A stretch of 64,000 nucleotides of DNA, taken from assembly GCF_025264685.1 (NCBI RefSeq), contig NZ_CP073721.1, forward strand, positions 2,843,001 through 2,907,000, read 5' to 3'. Both the position numbers and the translations under genes were made by a program. Positions 41,307-50,114 of the stretch are shown here, one piece after another (positions within the stretch are counted from its first letter, which is position 1; each line of letters starts with the position of its first letter). Source of the DNA: Dactylosporangium roseum (GTDB lineage Bacteria; Actinomycetota; Actinomycetes; Mycobacteriales; Micromonosporaceae). The notes under the pieces were generated by a model. The model ran no database searches. It saw only the letters and a program-made list of their open reading frames with translations, and was not told the origin of the DNA.

Positions 41307-42308
41307 GTGTCAACACTTCGCTACGGCCGTCTCGCGGACGTCGTCGTCCGTGAGCTCGCTGAGATCAAGCCTGGCGAAAACGTCCTCGTCATCGCCGACA
41401 CCGGCACTCCCGACGGACTCGCGGAGGCATACCTCAACGCCGCGATCGTCGGCAAGGCCAAGGCGGTCCTCGTCATCGAGGCGGAACGCATCCTGACCGA
41501 CCTGGAGCTGCCCGCGAGCCTCGCCGGCGCGATCCGTGAGGCCGACGTCATCCTCGGCCTGTGCAGCGGCATCTTCTCGCGCAGCGAGGCGTGCATCGCG
41601 GCGCGCGAACGTGGCGCCCGGATCCTGCTGACCGACCCGCGGGGCATGGAGCAGTACCTGATCGACGGGATCGTGAACGTCGACACCGCGACGATGCTGC
41701 ACAACACCGCGCTGCTGGAGGAGCTCATCCACAAGGGCGAGAACGCCCGGATCACGTCGGACAACGGCACCGACCTGACGATGAGCCTGGCCGGCCGTCC
41801 GGCCGTCACGTCCGACGGGCGCGTGGTCGGGCCGGGCGAGATGGACTACTACCCGGGCACCCAGGTCTCGTTCGCCGGGGTGGAGGACACCATCAACGGC
41901 AAGGTGGTCATCGACGGAAGCGTCTCGACCCTGGGCGTCGTGACGCAGCCGTTCACCATCGTCATGGAGAACGGCAAGGCCATCGGTTACGAGGGCGACG
42001 GCCTGGACCTCGACCGTTACAAGCAGCACATCGCGGAGCAGAACGACCCGCTCCTTGCCTGGGCCTGCCACTGGAGCTTCGGGCTCAACCCCCGGGCCAA
42101 GGTCTCCGGCAACATCTACGAGGACGAGCGCTACTTCGGCTGCCTCGACATCGGCTGGGGGTCGCAGGACCCGTCGTTCGGGGGCACGCTCGGGCTGAGC
42201 CCGCACCACGTCGACGTCGTGGTGCTACACCCGAAGCTCGTCATCGACGACGTCGTCGTGCTTGAGAACAACCGCTACAACACCGAACTCGGCTTCATCA
42301 ACCCGTGA
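41307..42308 (+). CDS. NicX/M29-like metal-dependent enzyme (aminopeptidase or dioxygenase)
   Basis: 333 residues of the family joining M29-type leucyl aminopeptidases and 2,5-dihydroxypyridine 5,6-dioxygenase (NicX). The metal ligands of NicX (two His and one Asp with a His-x-Asp pair) have plausible counterparts in His256 (ACHWSFG) and His302/Asp304 (PHHVDVV). NicX opens a pyridine ring with oxygen and Fe(II); M29 enzymes cut N-terminal residues from peptides. In a peptide-transport operon the peptidase role is attractive, yet the triad fits NicX-type chemistry. The GTG at 41307 has AAAGGA upstream; longer in-frame starts overlap the permease gene. Cytosolic, no signal peptide. Confidence 0.75.
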   Translation: MSTLRYGRLADVVVRELAEIKPGENVLVIADTGTPDGLAEAYLNAAIVGKAKAVLVIEAERILTDLELPASLAGAIREADVILGLCSGIFSRSEACIAARERGARILLTDPRGMEQYLIDGIVNVDTATMLHNTALLEELIHKGENARITSDNGTDLTMSLAGRPAVTSDGRVVGPGEMDYYPGTQVSFAGVEDTINGKVVIDGSVSTLGVVTQPFTIVMENGKAIGYEGDGLDLDRYKQHIAEQNDPLLAWACHWSFGLNPRAKVSGNIYEDERYFGCLDIGWGSQDPSFGGTLGLSPHHVDVVVLHPKLVIDDVVVLENNRYNTELGFINP

Positions 42309-42384
42309 TCCATGGGCTTCGTGCCCCTACCAGCGAGGGCCGCGTGCGAGGCCGGTGCCACGGCCCGCACGCGGCCACCGCGAC

Positions 42385-42418
42385 AACGGTGCCTGGAGGA
42401 AAACGGTGCCTGGAGGAA
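42385..42418 (+). repeat. Tandem 17-bp duplication carrying a ribosome-binding site
   Basis: AACGGTGCCTGGAGGAA occurs twice head-to-tail (42385-42401 and 42402-42418). Each copy has a strong GGAGGA. The second serves the GTG at 42424; the first would place an unused site 17 bases earlier. This is a recent duplication of a translation signal. Confidence 0.85.
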
Positions 42419-42423
42419 CTGAC

Positions 42424-42930
42424 GTGTCCGACGACCCAGCTCTCGGGATCTCACCCGAGACGCACTACTTCGCCTACGGAACCCTGCTCGGGCTCGCGGC
42501 GATGCGGGGCTACGCCCCGAGCGCGACCCGTGACGCGGTCGCGCAGCTTGCCCATCACCGCCTCGTCTTCGAGCGGTACTCGAACGAGGCGCCCGAGTAC
42601 GGCGGTTGCTCGCTCGAACGGCGTCCGGGCGAGGTCGTGAACGGCGCGATCTACCGGATCTCGGCCGCCGACTTCGAGTCCCTCGATGTCGCCGTCCGCC
42701 GGGCGCAGGGCTGGTTCGACCGGATCCCCGTCACACTCGTGACCACCGAGGGCGTCGTCGTCACAGCGTCGACGTACCTCATCCCCAACTCGCTCGAACG
42801 GTTCGCGCCGTCGGACGACTACGTGCGCGACATCCTGCCCGGCGCCCGCGAGCTGGGCCTGCCCGAGTGCTACGTGGACCGCCTCGCCAGCATCATCGCG
42901 GAACACCAAGCCCTCCGAGCCGAGGGCTGA
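42424..42930 (+). CDS. Gamma-glutamylcyclotransferase-like protein
   Basis: 168 residues of the GGCT/AIG2-like fold. The substrate loop reads YFAYGTLLG near residue 14, matching the family YGS/T motif, and the acidic region RRPGEVVNGAIYRIS near 67 matches the strand before the catalytic glutamate. GGCT enzymes release gamma-linked amino acids as 5-oxoproline. The start is the GTG at 42424, with a strong GGAGGAA seven bases upstream. It sits between the NicX/M29-like enzyme and the ATPase genes, so it may process imported gamma-glutamyl compounds. The activity is inferred from fold only. Confidence 0.8.
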   Translation: MSDDPALGISPETHYFAYGTLLGLAAMRGYAPSATRDAVAQLAHHRLVFERYSNEAPEYGGCSLERRPGEVVNGAIYRISAADFESLDVAVRRAQGWFDRIPVTLVTTEGVVVTASTYLIPNSLERFAPSDDYVRDILPGARELGLPECYVDRLASIIAEHQALRAEG

Positions 42931-42936
42931 CCGGCG

Positions 42937-43953
42937 GTGGGCCAGGGAACGACACCACTGCTCCGGGTCGAGGACCTGTCGGTGACCTTCGCGTCGCGAG
43001 GGCGCCGGGGCACGGCCGTGCAGGCGGTCCGTGACGTCACGTTCGAGGTCGAGAGTGGGACGACCCTGGCCCTCGTCGGTGAGTCAGGGTGTGGCAAGAC
43101 CACCGTCGCGCGTACCATCGTCGGGCTCAACCGCCGGGCCACCGGCTCCGTCGTCTTCGACGGGACGGAACTGGTGGACCTGTCCGCGCGCGAGTGGCGT
43201 TCGATCCGTCCGCGTATTCAGATGGTCTTCCAGGACCCGTACTCCAGCCTCAACCCACGCTGGACAATTCGCCGACTCGTCGCCGAGCCGCTGCTCCGGT
43301 TCGGCCGGGGCCGTGGCCTCGGGGAGACGGAGGACGAGCTCCTCGGCGAGGTCGGCCTCGCCCCGGCCCTCAAGGCACGTCGTCCGCGGGACCTGTCCGG
43401 CGGGCAGCGTCAGCGCGTCGGCATCGCGCGAGCCCTAGCGGCCTCCCCCGAGCTGCTCGTGTGCGACGAGCCCGTGTCGGCGCTCGACGTCTCGGTGCAG
43501 GCCCAGGTGCTCAACCTGCTCGATCGGCTGCGCGCCGACCACAACCTCACCTGTGTCTACATCTCGCACAACCTCGCGACCGTCCGCTGGCTCGCCGACC
43601 GGGTGGCCGTCATGTATGCCGGTCGCCTCGTCGAGCTCGGATCGGTTGAGCGGGTCTTCGCGGAACCACGGCACCCGTACACCGTGGCCCTGCTGTCCGC
43701 GACGCTGACCTCCGACCCGCACGCACAGGCGGCGCGGCGTCCGATCGTCCCGACGGGCGACCCGCCGAGCCCGCAGGAGCTGAGGGAGAACAAGGGTTGC
43801 CTCTTCCGGAGTCGCTGCTGGCTCTACGAACAGCTCGGCAGACCGGACCGTTGCGAACAGGAGTCCCCGCCACAGGTGCGTGCGCCGCGCCAGGCGGCCT
43901 GTCACTTCCCGCTCCACGAGCCGGGACACGCTGAGAAGGAGGTCCCAGCGTGA
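42937..43953 (+). CDS. Dpp/Opp-type ABC transporter ATPase (DppF-like, second importer)
   Basis: 338 residues: Walker A GESGCGKTT near 49, Q-loop MVFQDPYSSLN, signature LSGGQRQRVGIARAL near 154, Walker B LLVCDEPVSALD, switch histidine in YISHNLATV, and a C-terminal module ending in the cysteine-containing GCLFRSRCWLYE. The GTG at 42937 is six bases after the previous stop. It overlaps the next ATPase gene in GTGA. The order DppF then DppD is the reverse of most Dpp operons. It energises the permease pair 39533-41268. Confidence 0.92.
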   Translation: MGQGTTPLLRVEDLSVTFASRGRRGTAVQAVRDVTFEVESGTTLALVGESGCGKTTVARTIVGLNRRATGSVVFDGTELVDLSAREWRSIRPRIQMVFQDPYSSLNPRWTIRRLVAEPLLRFGRGRGLGETEDELLGEVGLAPALKARRPRDLSGGQRQRVGIARALAASPELLVCDEPVSALDVSVQAQVLNLLDRLRADHNLTCVYISHNLATVRWLADRVAVMYAGRLVELGSVERVFAEPRHPYTVALLSATLTSDPHAQAARRPIVPTGDPPSPQELRENKGCLFRSRCWLYEQLGRPDRCEQESPPQVRAPRQAACHFPLHEPGHAEKEVPA

Positions 43954-44987
43954 CAGATGAGCCGCTGTTGCGCGTCGAGGGACTGAACGTCGAAATCACC
44001 GAGGCGCGGGTCCGGGTGGTCCGTGGGGTCGGCTACACCGTCGACCGGGGCGAGACCCTGACCATCGTCGGGGAGTCGGGCTCCGGCAAGAGCATGAGTG
44101 TGCTGTCGCTGCTGGGCCTGCTGCCGGCGAGCCTGCGCCCCAACGTCAGCGGAAGCGCCCGTTTCGAGGGTGTCGAGCTTGTCGGCGCGAGCGAGTCGGT
44201 GCTGCGCCGGCTGCGCGGGCGCCGGATCGGGGTGGTCTTCCAGGACGCGCTGGCGAGTCTCGACCCCGTCATGCGCATCGGCGATCAGATCGGCGAGGCG
44301 GTGTCCGCACACCGAACCGTCACCCGCCGCGCTGCCCAGACGCGCAGCACAGAACTGCTCGAGAGGGTGGGGATCGCCGGCCCGGAGCGGGTCATGAGGG
44401 CCTACCCACACGAGCTCTCCGGCGGGATGCGCCAGCGTGTGCTGATCGCGATGGCGCTCGCCGGTGGCCCTGACCTGCTCATCGCTGACGAGCCCACGAC
44501 CGCCCTGGACGCCACGATCCAGTTGCAGGTGGTGGGACTGCTGCGGCAGTTGCAGCAGGACCTCGGGACGTCGCTCGTCCTCATCACCCACGACCTCGGT
44601 CTCGTCGCGGCAATGGGTGACCGGACCTTGGTGATGTATGCCGGGACGGGTGTGGAGCAGGGCCGAACGGCAGACCTGCTGACCGAGCCCCGGCATCCGT
44701 ACACGCATGGCCTGCTCGCCTCGATGCTCGACCCCTTCCGCTGGCCCGACCGGCCACCGACGCCGATCGTCGGGGCTCCGCCCGACCTGACCGGCCCGCT
44801 ACCGGCCTGTCCCTTCGCGCCCCGCTGTCCCCGGGCGACCTCGACATGCGAACAGACGCCGCCTCCGCTCGTCCCGGCCGGCCGGGAGGTCGGGTGGTGG
44901 CACCGCTGCCACTTCCCGATGCTCGACGGCGGGCCGGAGCCCACGCCAGCGTCACCGGCACCACACCACCACCAAGGAGCACCATGA
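43950..44987 (+). CDS. Dpp/Opp-type ABC transporter ATPase (DppD-like, second importer)
   Basis: 345 residues: Walker A GESGSGKS near 37, Q-loop VVFQDALASLDP, signature LSGGMRQRVLIAMAL near 155, Walker B LLIADEPTTALD, switch histidine in LITHDLGLV, and the cysteine module CPFAPRCPRATSTC. The GTG start is inside the TGA overlap with the previous gene and is preceded by GAAGGAGG. The end overlaps the M20 peptidase gene (ATGA). It is the second ATPase of the importer. Confidence 0.92.
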   Translation: MTDEPLLRVEGLNVEITEARVRVVRGVGYTVDRGETLTIVGESGSGKSMSVLSLLGLLPASLRPNVSGSARFEGVELVGASESVLRRLRGRRIGVVFQDALASLDPVMRIGDQIGEAVSAHRTVTRRAAQTRSTELLERVGIAGPERVMRAYPHELSGGMRQRVLIAMALAGGPDLLIADEPTTALDATIQLQVVGLLRQLQQDLGTSLVLITHDLGLVAAMGDRTLVMYAGTGVEQGRTADLLTEPRHPYTHGLLASMLDPFRWPDRPPTPIVGAPPDLTGPLPACPFAPRCPRATSTCEQTPPPLVPAGREVGWWHRCHFPMLDGGPEPTPASPAPHHHQGAP

Positions 44988-46426
44988 CGACCCCCGCGCG
45001 CGAGCAGGACCGGCAGAACCAGCAGCCCGACGCCTTCCCGGATCAGGGCGCGGAGCGAGCATGGTTCGTCCGGACGCTGAGCGACTGGATCGCGATCCCG
45101 TCGATCTCGGGCTCGGACGAGCACCGCGCCGCCGTCGAGGAGAGCGCCGCATGGTTCGCCGAGCGGCTGCGCGAGACCGGCTTCCCGACCGTCGAGGTGG
45201 TACGTTCCGGTGCGGGCAGCCCCGCGGTGCTCGCGGAATGGCCCGGCCCTCCCGGGGCGTTGCGGGTGCTCGTCTACGGTCACCACGACGTCCAGCCGAC
45301 CGGTGACCCCGCCGAGTGGCGCACCGAGCCCTTCCGGGCCGAGGAGGCGGGCGACCGTGTCCTCGGCCGAGGCGCTGTCGACGACAAGGGACAGATGCTC
45401 TTCCACCTGCTGGCGGCGCGGGCCCACGTGGCGTCCCGTGCGGAGCGGGCCCCCGGCATCCACCTGATGCTGCTCGCCGAGGGCGAGGAGGAGATCGGGT
45501 CGCCCACCCTCGGGAGTCTGCTCGCCGAGCACGCCGAACTGCTGCGTCCGGACCTCATCGTCATCAGCGACACCGGGATCTGGTCGCCCGATCACCCCAC
45601 GGTCTGTCTCGGCATGCGCGGACTGCTCCGCGCGACCGTCACGGTCCGAGGGGGCAGCGCGGACGTCCACGCCGGATCCTTTGGCGGAACAGTGCACAAC
45701 CCTGCGGTCGAGCTGACCCGGGTCCTCGCCGCGCTGCACGACGACGAGGGACGGGTGGCCATCCCCGGCTTCTACGACGCGGTCGTCGAGCCGACCGCGC
45801 GGGAGCGGGAGAGGTACGCCGGTCTGCCCTTCGACGAGGCCCGCTGGCTCGGACCGGCGGCTCGGGCCGGCGTGTTCGGCGAGGCCGGCTACAGCACCCT
45901 TGAGCGAGCGTGGATCCGGCCGACCGCCGAGGTCAACGCCATCCGCGCCGGCGACCTCAACGGCTCGGCGCGCACCATCATCCCCCAGGCTGCGGAAGCA
46001 CACGTCTCCTTCCGGCTCGTCGGTGACCAGTCACCGGCGGTCGTGGCGGATCAGTTCCGGGACTTTCTGACCACGGCGTTCCGCCCCGGCGTCGGCTGGG
46101 AACTCGACGTGGACCTCCCCGGAGTCCCGCCCTGCGGTGTCCCCGACGGCCACTGGGCCCTTGAGGAACTCGTTGCCGCGATGACCGAGGAGTTCGGTCG
46201 GGAGCCGGGCTACACCCGGGACGGCGGTTCAGGTCCCGGCGCGACACTGCAGTCGGTCCTCGGCTGTCCGGTGATCTTCGTGGGCATGGGACAGTCCTCC
46301 GACGGCGCCCACGGGCCCAACGAAGGCGTCACCGTCGGGCTGATGCTGACCGCCGCCCGGGTGACGGTCGGCCTGTGGGATCGGCTGGCCCAGGTGCGCC
46401 CGGAGCCGATGCGCCGGCGGGAGTGA
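44984..46426 (+). CDS. M20 family metallopeptidase (dipeptidase)
   Basis: 480 residues with the two-zinc M20 architecture: YGHHDVQP near 104 (His and Asp), GRGAVDDKGQ near 137 (bridging Asp), LLAEGEEEIGS near 166 (catalytic and metal Glu), VISDTG near 195, and a C-terminal MGQSSDGAHGPNE near 450 (last metal His). The lid/dimer domain contains the substrate-binding GGSADVHAGSFGG. Such enzymes cleave dipeptides such as carnosine-type or other X-His peptides in the cytoplasm. The ATG at 44984 overlaps the DppD-like stop, so import and cleavage are translationally coupled. The peptide specificity is unknown. Confidence 0.92.
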   Translation: MTTPAREQDRQNQQPDAFPDQGAERAWFVRTLSDWIAIPSISGSDEHRAAVEESAAWFAERLRETGFPTVEVVRSGAGSPAVLAEWPGPPGALRVLVYGHHDVQPTGDPAEWRTEPFRAEEAGDRVLGRGAVDDKGQMLFHLLAARAHVASRAERAPGIHLMLLAEGEEEIGSPTLGSLLAEHAELLRPDLIVISDTGIWSPDHPTVCLGMRGLLRATVTVRGGSADVHAGSFGGTVHNPAVELTRVLAALHDDEGRVAIPGFYDAVVEPTARERERYAGLPFDEARWLGPAARAGVFGEAGYSTLERAWIRPTAEVNAIRAGDLNGSARTIIPQAAEAHVSFRLVGDQSPAVVADQFRDFLTTAFRPGVGWELDVDLPGVPPCGVPDGHWALEELVAAMTEEFGREPGYTRDGGSGPGATLQSVLGCPVIFVGMGQSSDGAHGPNEGVTVGLMLTAARVTVGLWDRLAQVRPEPMRRRE

Positions 46427-46435
46427 GCCGAACCC

Positions 46436-47371
46436 ATGCTCAATCCCGTCCACCTGCGTACGTTGACGACGGTTGTCAGGACCGGATCGTTCGCGGACGC
46501 CGCACGGCAGCTCGGGTACAGCGGATCGGCCGTCTCCCAGCAGGTCGCAGCCCTGGAGCGAGCTGTCCGGATGCCGCTGTTCGAGCGGGATGCGCACAGT
46601 GTCCGCCCCACGTCCGCGGGCGAGTTCATCGCCGAGCGGGCCAGGGACGTGCTCGCCGCGCTCAGCGCACTCGAAGACGACATCCGGGGCATGGCCGAGG
46701 GTTCCATCGGGCGGCTCCGGTTGGGCAGCTTCCCCACGGCCAGCGAGAACCTCCTGCCCCTGGTGCTGGCAACGTACGCCGGCGAGCACCCGCAGTTGGA
46801 GATCATGCTCGACGAGGGCGAACCGGACCAGCTTGTCCCGCTGCTGCAAGCGGCTGAGCTGGACCTGGCCCTGGTCTATCGGTACAGCCTGGTCCCGCAG
46901 CACTGGCCGAAGACACTGAAGGCCGTCAACCTGCTCGACGAGGAGCTACTGCTGCTCCTGGCCAAGGACCACCACCTCGCGGACGCGAGCGGCATCGTGC
47001 TCGCCGACCTCAAGGCGGAGACGTGGATTTCGACCTGTGAAGGCACCGCGGGGGCGTCGTGCCTGCGGCGGATCTGCGCCGGCGCGGGCTTCGCCCCCCG
47101 GATCGGCTACCGGAGCAACGACTATGACGTGATCGCGAACTTTGTCAAATCCGGGCTCGGCATCGCTCTCGTGCCCGTGCTCGGCCACGTGCCGGACGAC
47201 GAGGTCTTCGCCGTGCGCATCGAGGACGTGCAGGTACGCCGCCAGGTGGTCGTGGCACTGCGGTCCACCAAGGCCAACCCGGCGGTGGCCGGTGTCGTGT
47301 CGGCGCTCCAGGCGTCGGCCCGCACCCTGGCCGGACGACGGCCCGGAATCTCCGCCGCCGTCACACGGTGA
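46436..47371 (+). CDS. LysR family transcriptional regulator
   Basis: 311 residues: N-terminal HTH (about 5-65, with SAVSQQVAALERAVRMPLF) and a LysR substrate-binding domain starting GRLRLGSFPTASENLLP. The effector cleft includes SNDYDVIANFVKSGLGIALVP. It starts nine bases after the peptidase stop, so it is transcribed with the importer operon, and lies 122 bases before the dehydrogenase-HglS-ALDH operon. It could control either. LysR genes transcribed in line with a target rather than divergently are less usual. The effector is probably an amino acid or 2-oxo acid. Confidence 0.9.
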   Translation: MLNPVHLRTLTTVVRTGSFADAARQLGYSGSAVSQQVAALERAVRMPLFERDAHSVRPTSAGEFIAERARDVLAALSALEDDIRGMAEGSIGRLRLGSFPTASENLLPLVLATYAGEHPQLEIMLDEGEPDQLVPLLQAAELDLALVYRYSLVPQHWPKTLKAVNLLDEELLLLLAKDHHLADASGIVLADLKAETWISTCEGTAGASCLRRICAGAGFAPRIGYRSNDYDVIANFVKSGLGIALVPVLGHVPDDEVFAVRIEDVQVRRQVVVALRSTKANPAVAGVVSALQASARTLAGRRPGISAAVTR

Positions 47372-47493
47372 CCAGCGCAAGTACCTCTTATGCCACGGCA
47401 ACCGGTCGCCGGGCTGACCGGCTGGCCAAGCATGGACTCGCCGGGAATGCTGAAGGACGCAACGTTCGATCCGCACGAGAATTCTGGATAACC

Positions 47494-48666
47494 GTGAGTG
47501 AAGACGCCTTCTCCCTGATGGATGAGTGGGGCCCCGAAAAAATCGTGTGCGTGTCCGACCGCAAGACGGGAATGCGCGGAGTGCTCGTCATCGACAACTC
47601 CGCGTTGGGCATGGGCAAGGGCGGCACGCGGATGAGCCCCACACTCACCGTGCGCGAGGTCGCCCGGTTGGCGCGGACCATGACCTGGAAATGGGCCGCC
47701 GTGGATCTTTTCCACGGCGGTGCCAAGGCCGGGATTCTCGGTGACCCGACCTCGCCGGACAAGGAGGGAATCCTGCGGGCATTCGCCCGGGCCTTGGCCA
47801 ATGAGGTCCCGAGGGAGTACGTTTTCGGCCTCGACATGGGACTGACCGAGCAGGACGCCGCGATATTCATCGACGAGCTCGGTGACCGTGGCGCGGCGGT
47901 CGGACTGCCGCGGCAGCTCGGCGGCCTGCCGTACGACCAGCTCGGGGTCACCGGCTACGGCGTTGCCGAGGCCACCGACGCGGCGGCGGCCACCCTCGGC
48001 CTCGACATCGCCGGTTCTCGGGTCGTCATTCAGGGCTTCGGCGCGGTGGGCCAGGCCGCGGCGGCACGGTTGACCCAGCTCGGGGCGATCGTGGTCGGCA
48101 TCTCCACGGTCGCGGGCACCGTTGCCGACCCGAACGGGATCGACGTGGGCCGGCTGGCATCGCTGCGGGCACAGTCGGGCGACGACTGCGTGCTCGAATA
48201 CGGCAACGCCCTCCCCGCCGACGCCGCCCTCGCTGTCGACACCGACATCCTGGTGCCCGCCGCGCGCGAAGACGTCATCGACGACACGGTCGCGCTGTCG
48301 ACGACCGCGAAGCTCATCGTCGAAGGCGCGAACCTGCCGACCACGCCCACCGCGCGCGAGGTGCTGCACAAGCGAGGGATCGCGATCGTCCCGGACTTCA
48401 TCGCCAACGCCGGCGGCATCGTGGCGGCCGCCCACTCCATGGATGCCCGGTACTCCCCGTTCACCGTGGATCCCGCCGACATCTTCGGCATGATCTCGAC
48501 GAAGCTGCGGGCGAACGCGGTGGCCGTCCTGGAAGCCGCCGATCGAGACGGGTTGACTCCGCACGAGGCGGCGCACCAACTGGCGCGGGACCGTGTCCGG
48601 GTCGCGATGCGGCTGCGCGGCCAAGTTCCGTGCACGTCCAATGTCGAGGGAGTCCGAGCGTCATGA
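47494..48666 (+). CDS. Glu/Leu/Phe/Val dehydrogenase family protein
   Basis: 390 residues: N-terminal substrate domain with GMGKGGTRMSP, MTWKWAAVDL (Lys66) and the catalytic lysine in FHGGAKAGI (Lys78), then a Rossmann domain with VIQGFGAVGQAAAARL near 172 and the late VEGANLPTTPTA and PDFIANAGGIV motifs. It performs NAD(P)-dependent oxidative deamination of an amino acid or the reverse. The N terminus is short, as in leucine/valine-type enzymes. Being coupled to a 2-oxoadipate decarboxylase (ATGA overlap), it may act on 2-aminoadipate to give 2-oxoadipate, which is inference. The GTG at 47494 gives the expected domain start; upstream in-frame GTG/ATG codons are possible. Confidence 0.85.
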   Translation: MSEDAFSLMDEWGPEKIVCVSDRKTGMRGVLVIDNSALGMGKGGTRMSPTLTVREVARLARTMTWKWAAVDLFHGGAKAGILGDPTSPDKEGILRAFARALANEVPREYVFGLDMGLTEQDAAIFIDELGDRGAAVGLPRQLGGLPYDQLGVTGYGVAEATDAAAATLGLDIAGSRVVIQGFGAVGQAAAARLTQLGAIVVGISTVAGTVADPNGIDVGRLASLRAQSGDDCVLEYGNALPADAALAVDTDILVPAAREDVIDDTVALSTTAKLIVEGANLPTTPTAREVLHKRGIAIVPDFIANAGGIVAAAHSMDARYSPFTVDPADIFGMISTKLRANAVAVLEAADRDGLTPHEAAHQLARDRVRVAMRLRGQVPCTSNVEGVRAS

Positions 48667-50063
48667 TCGAATCGTGGAAGCTGCGGGCCCGTTTCGCCCG
48701 GCGTCTCGCCGCACTGTACGGGCAGGAGGTCCCGGCTTACCTCACCCTGGTCGATGTCTCGCAAGAGGTGAACGCCGAGGTGATCGAGCGGCTCGGCGCG
48801 GACGCCGAGCGGCTCGGCTCGATCGGCCGGGTCAGCGCGGAGCGGCACGGCGCCATCCGGGTCGGCACTCCGCAGGAACTCGGCCAGGTCGCGCGCGTGT
48901 TCGCCGCGTTCGGGATGCACCCGACCGGGTTCTACGATCTGCGCGACGCCGCTCCGCAGCCGGTACCGGTGGTGTCCACGGCGTTCCGGCCGATCGACCG
49001 TGACGAGCTCGCTCGCAACCCGTTCCGCGTCTTCACCTCGATGCTGGTGCCGCAGGACCGCCGGTTCTTCGACGCCGACCTCGAGCGGCGGCTGAGCGGT
49101 TTTCTGGCCCGCCGGCGGCTGTTCCCCGATGAACTGCTACAGCTCGCCGACCGCGCCGCGGCCGATGGTGGCCTGCCCGGAGAGCGGGCGGACCGGTTCC
49201 TGGACCTCGCGACCGGCTGCTTCGCGCTGTCGGCGGAGCCGGTCGACCGCGCGTGGTACGCCGAGCTCGAGCGCGTGTCGTCGGTCGCCGCCGACATCGG
49301 TGGCGTGACCTCGACGCACGTCAACCACCTGACGCCGCGGGTCCTCGACATCGACGAGCTGTACGCGCGGATGAGTTCCCGCGGCATCGAGATGATCAAC
49401 GAGATCCAGGGCCCGCCCCGCTGGCGGGGACCGGATGTGCTGCTGCGCCAGACGTCGTTCCGGGCGCTCGCGGAACCGCGTCGCTTTCGTGAGCCCGACG
49501 GCTCGGTGACCACCGGCGAGCTGCGGGTGCGGTTCGGCGAGGTCGAGGCTCGGGGCATCGCACTGACGCCGCGTGGGCGCGATCTCTACGACCGGGTGAC
49601 CGCCCGCGTCGACGAACTCGCGGCGCTCGACCCGGCGCGGCCTCGCCAGGAGGTCGCCGAGCAGGTGTGGGACAAGGAGTTCCCGGACTCGGAGGTCGAG
49701 CTCGCCCGCCGCGACCTCGCGTACTTCACCTACCGGGTCAACACCGACCGGCCCGGGGACGGCCGCGCCCCGACGGCGGACCTGGCCGACCTGATCGACA
49801 GGGGCTGGGTCGTCGCGGAGCCGATCGTCTACGAGGACTTCTTGCCGCGTTCGGCGGCGGGGATCTTCGCGTCCAACCTGACCGGCAAGGGCGACGTGCA
49901 CTCCTCGCGAGACGTTGCGGTCCGCGACCTCGGCTGGATGTCGGACGTGATCGGACAGTGTGTCAACGTACCGGAGAGCATCTATGCCGCGCACCGCGCG
50001 GAGTCCCTGCGGCGGGTGCGCGACGAGCTGGGAATCGCCGGGGACATCTCGGTCTCGGCGTGA
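48663..50063 (+). CDS. hglS: 2-oxoadipate dioxygenase/decarboxylase (HglS, DUF1338 family)
   Basis: 466 residues of the HglS/YdcJ family, a VOC-like Fe(II) enzyme that converts 2-oxoadipate plus oxygen to D-2-hydroxyglutarate and carbon dioxide in lysine catabolism. Residues corresponding in position to the published metal and substrate ligands of HglS (His70, Arg74, His226, Glu294 in Pseudomonas) are His62 and Arg66 (RHGAIRVGT), His222 in STHVNHLTPR and Glu293/Glu295 in VRFGEVEARG. The ATG overlaps the stop of the amino-acid dehydrogenase gene and the ALDH gene follows by 51 bases. Cytosolic. The family match is clear; substrate identity follows from family and context. Confidence 0.87.
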   Translation: MIESWKLRARFARRLAALYGQEVPAYLTLVDVSQEVNAEVIERLGADAERLGSIGRVSAERHGAIRVGTPQELGQVARVFAAFGMHPTGFYDLRDAAPQPVPVVSTAFRPIDRDELARNPFRVFTSMLVPQDRRFFDADLERRLSGFLARRRLFPDELLQLADRAAADGGLPGERADRFLDLATGCFALSAEPVDRAWYAELERVSSVAADIGGVTSTHVNHLTPRVLDIDELYARMSSRGIEMINEIQGPPRWRGPDVLLRQTSFRALAEPRRFREPDGSVTTGELRVRFGEVEARGIALTPRGRDLYDRVTARVDELAALDPARPRQEVAEQVWDKEFPDSEVELARRDLAYFTYRVNTDRPGDGRAPTADLADLIDRGWVVAEPIVYEDFLPRSAAGIFASNLTGKGDVHSSRDVAVRDLGWMSDVIGQCVNVPESIYAAHRAESLRRVRDELGIAGDISVSA

Positions 50064-50114
50064 ATCGTTCGACGCCCGCACCGCCACGGTCAAGACCAGT
50101 ACAAGGAGACAGTC

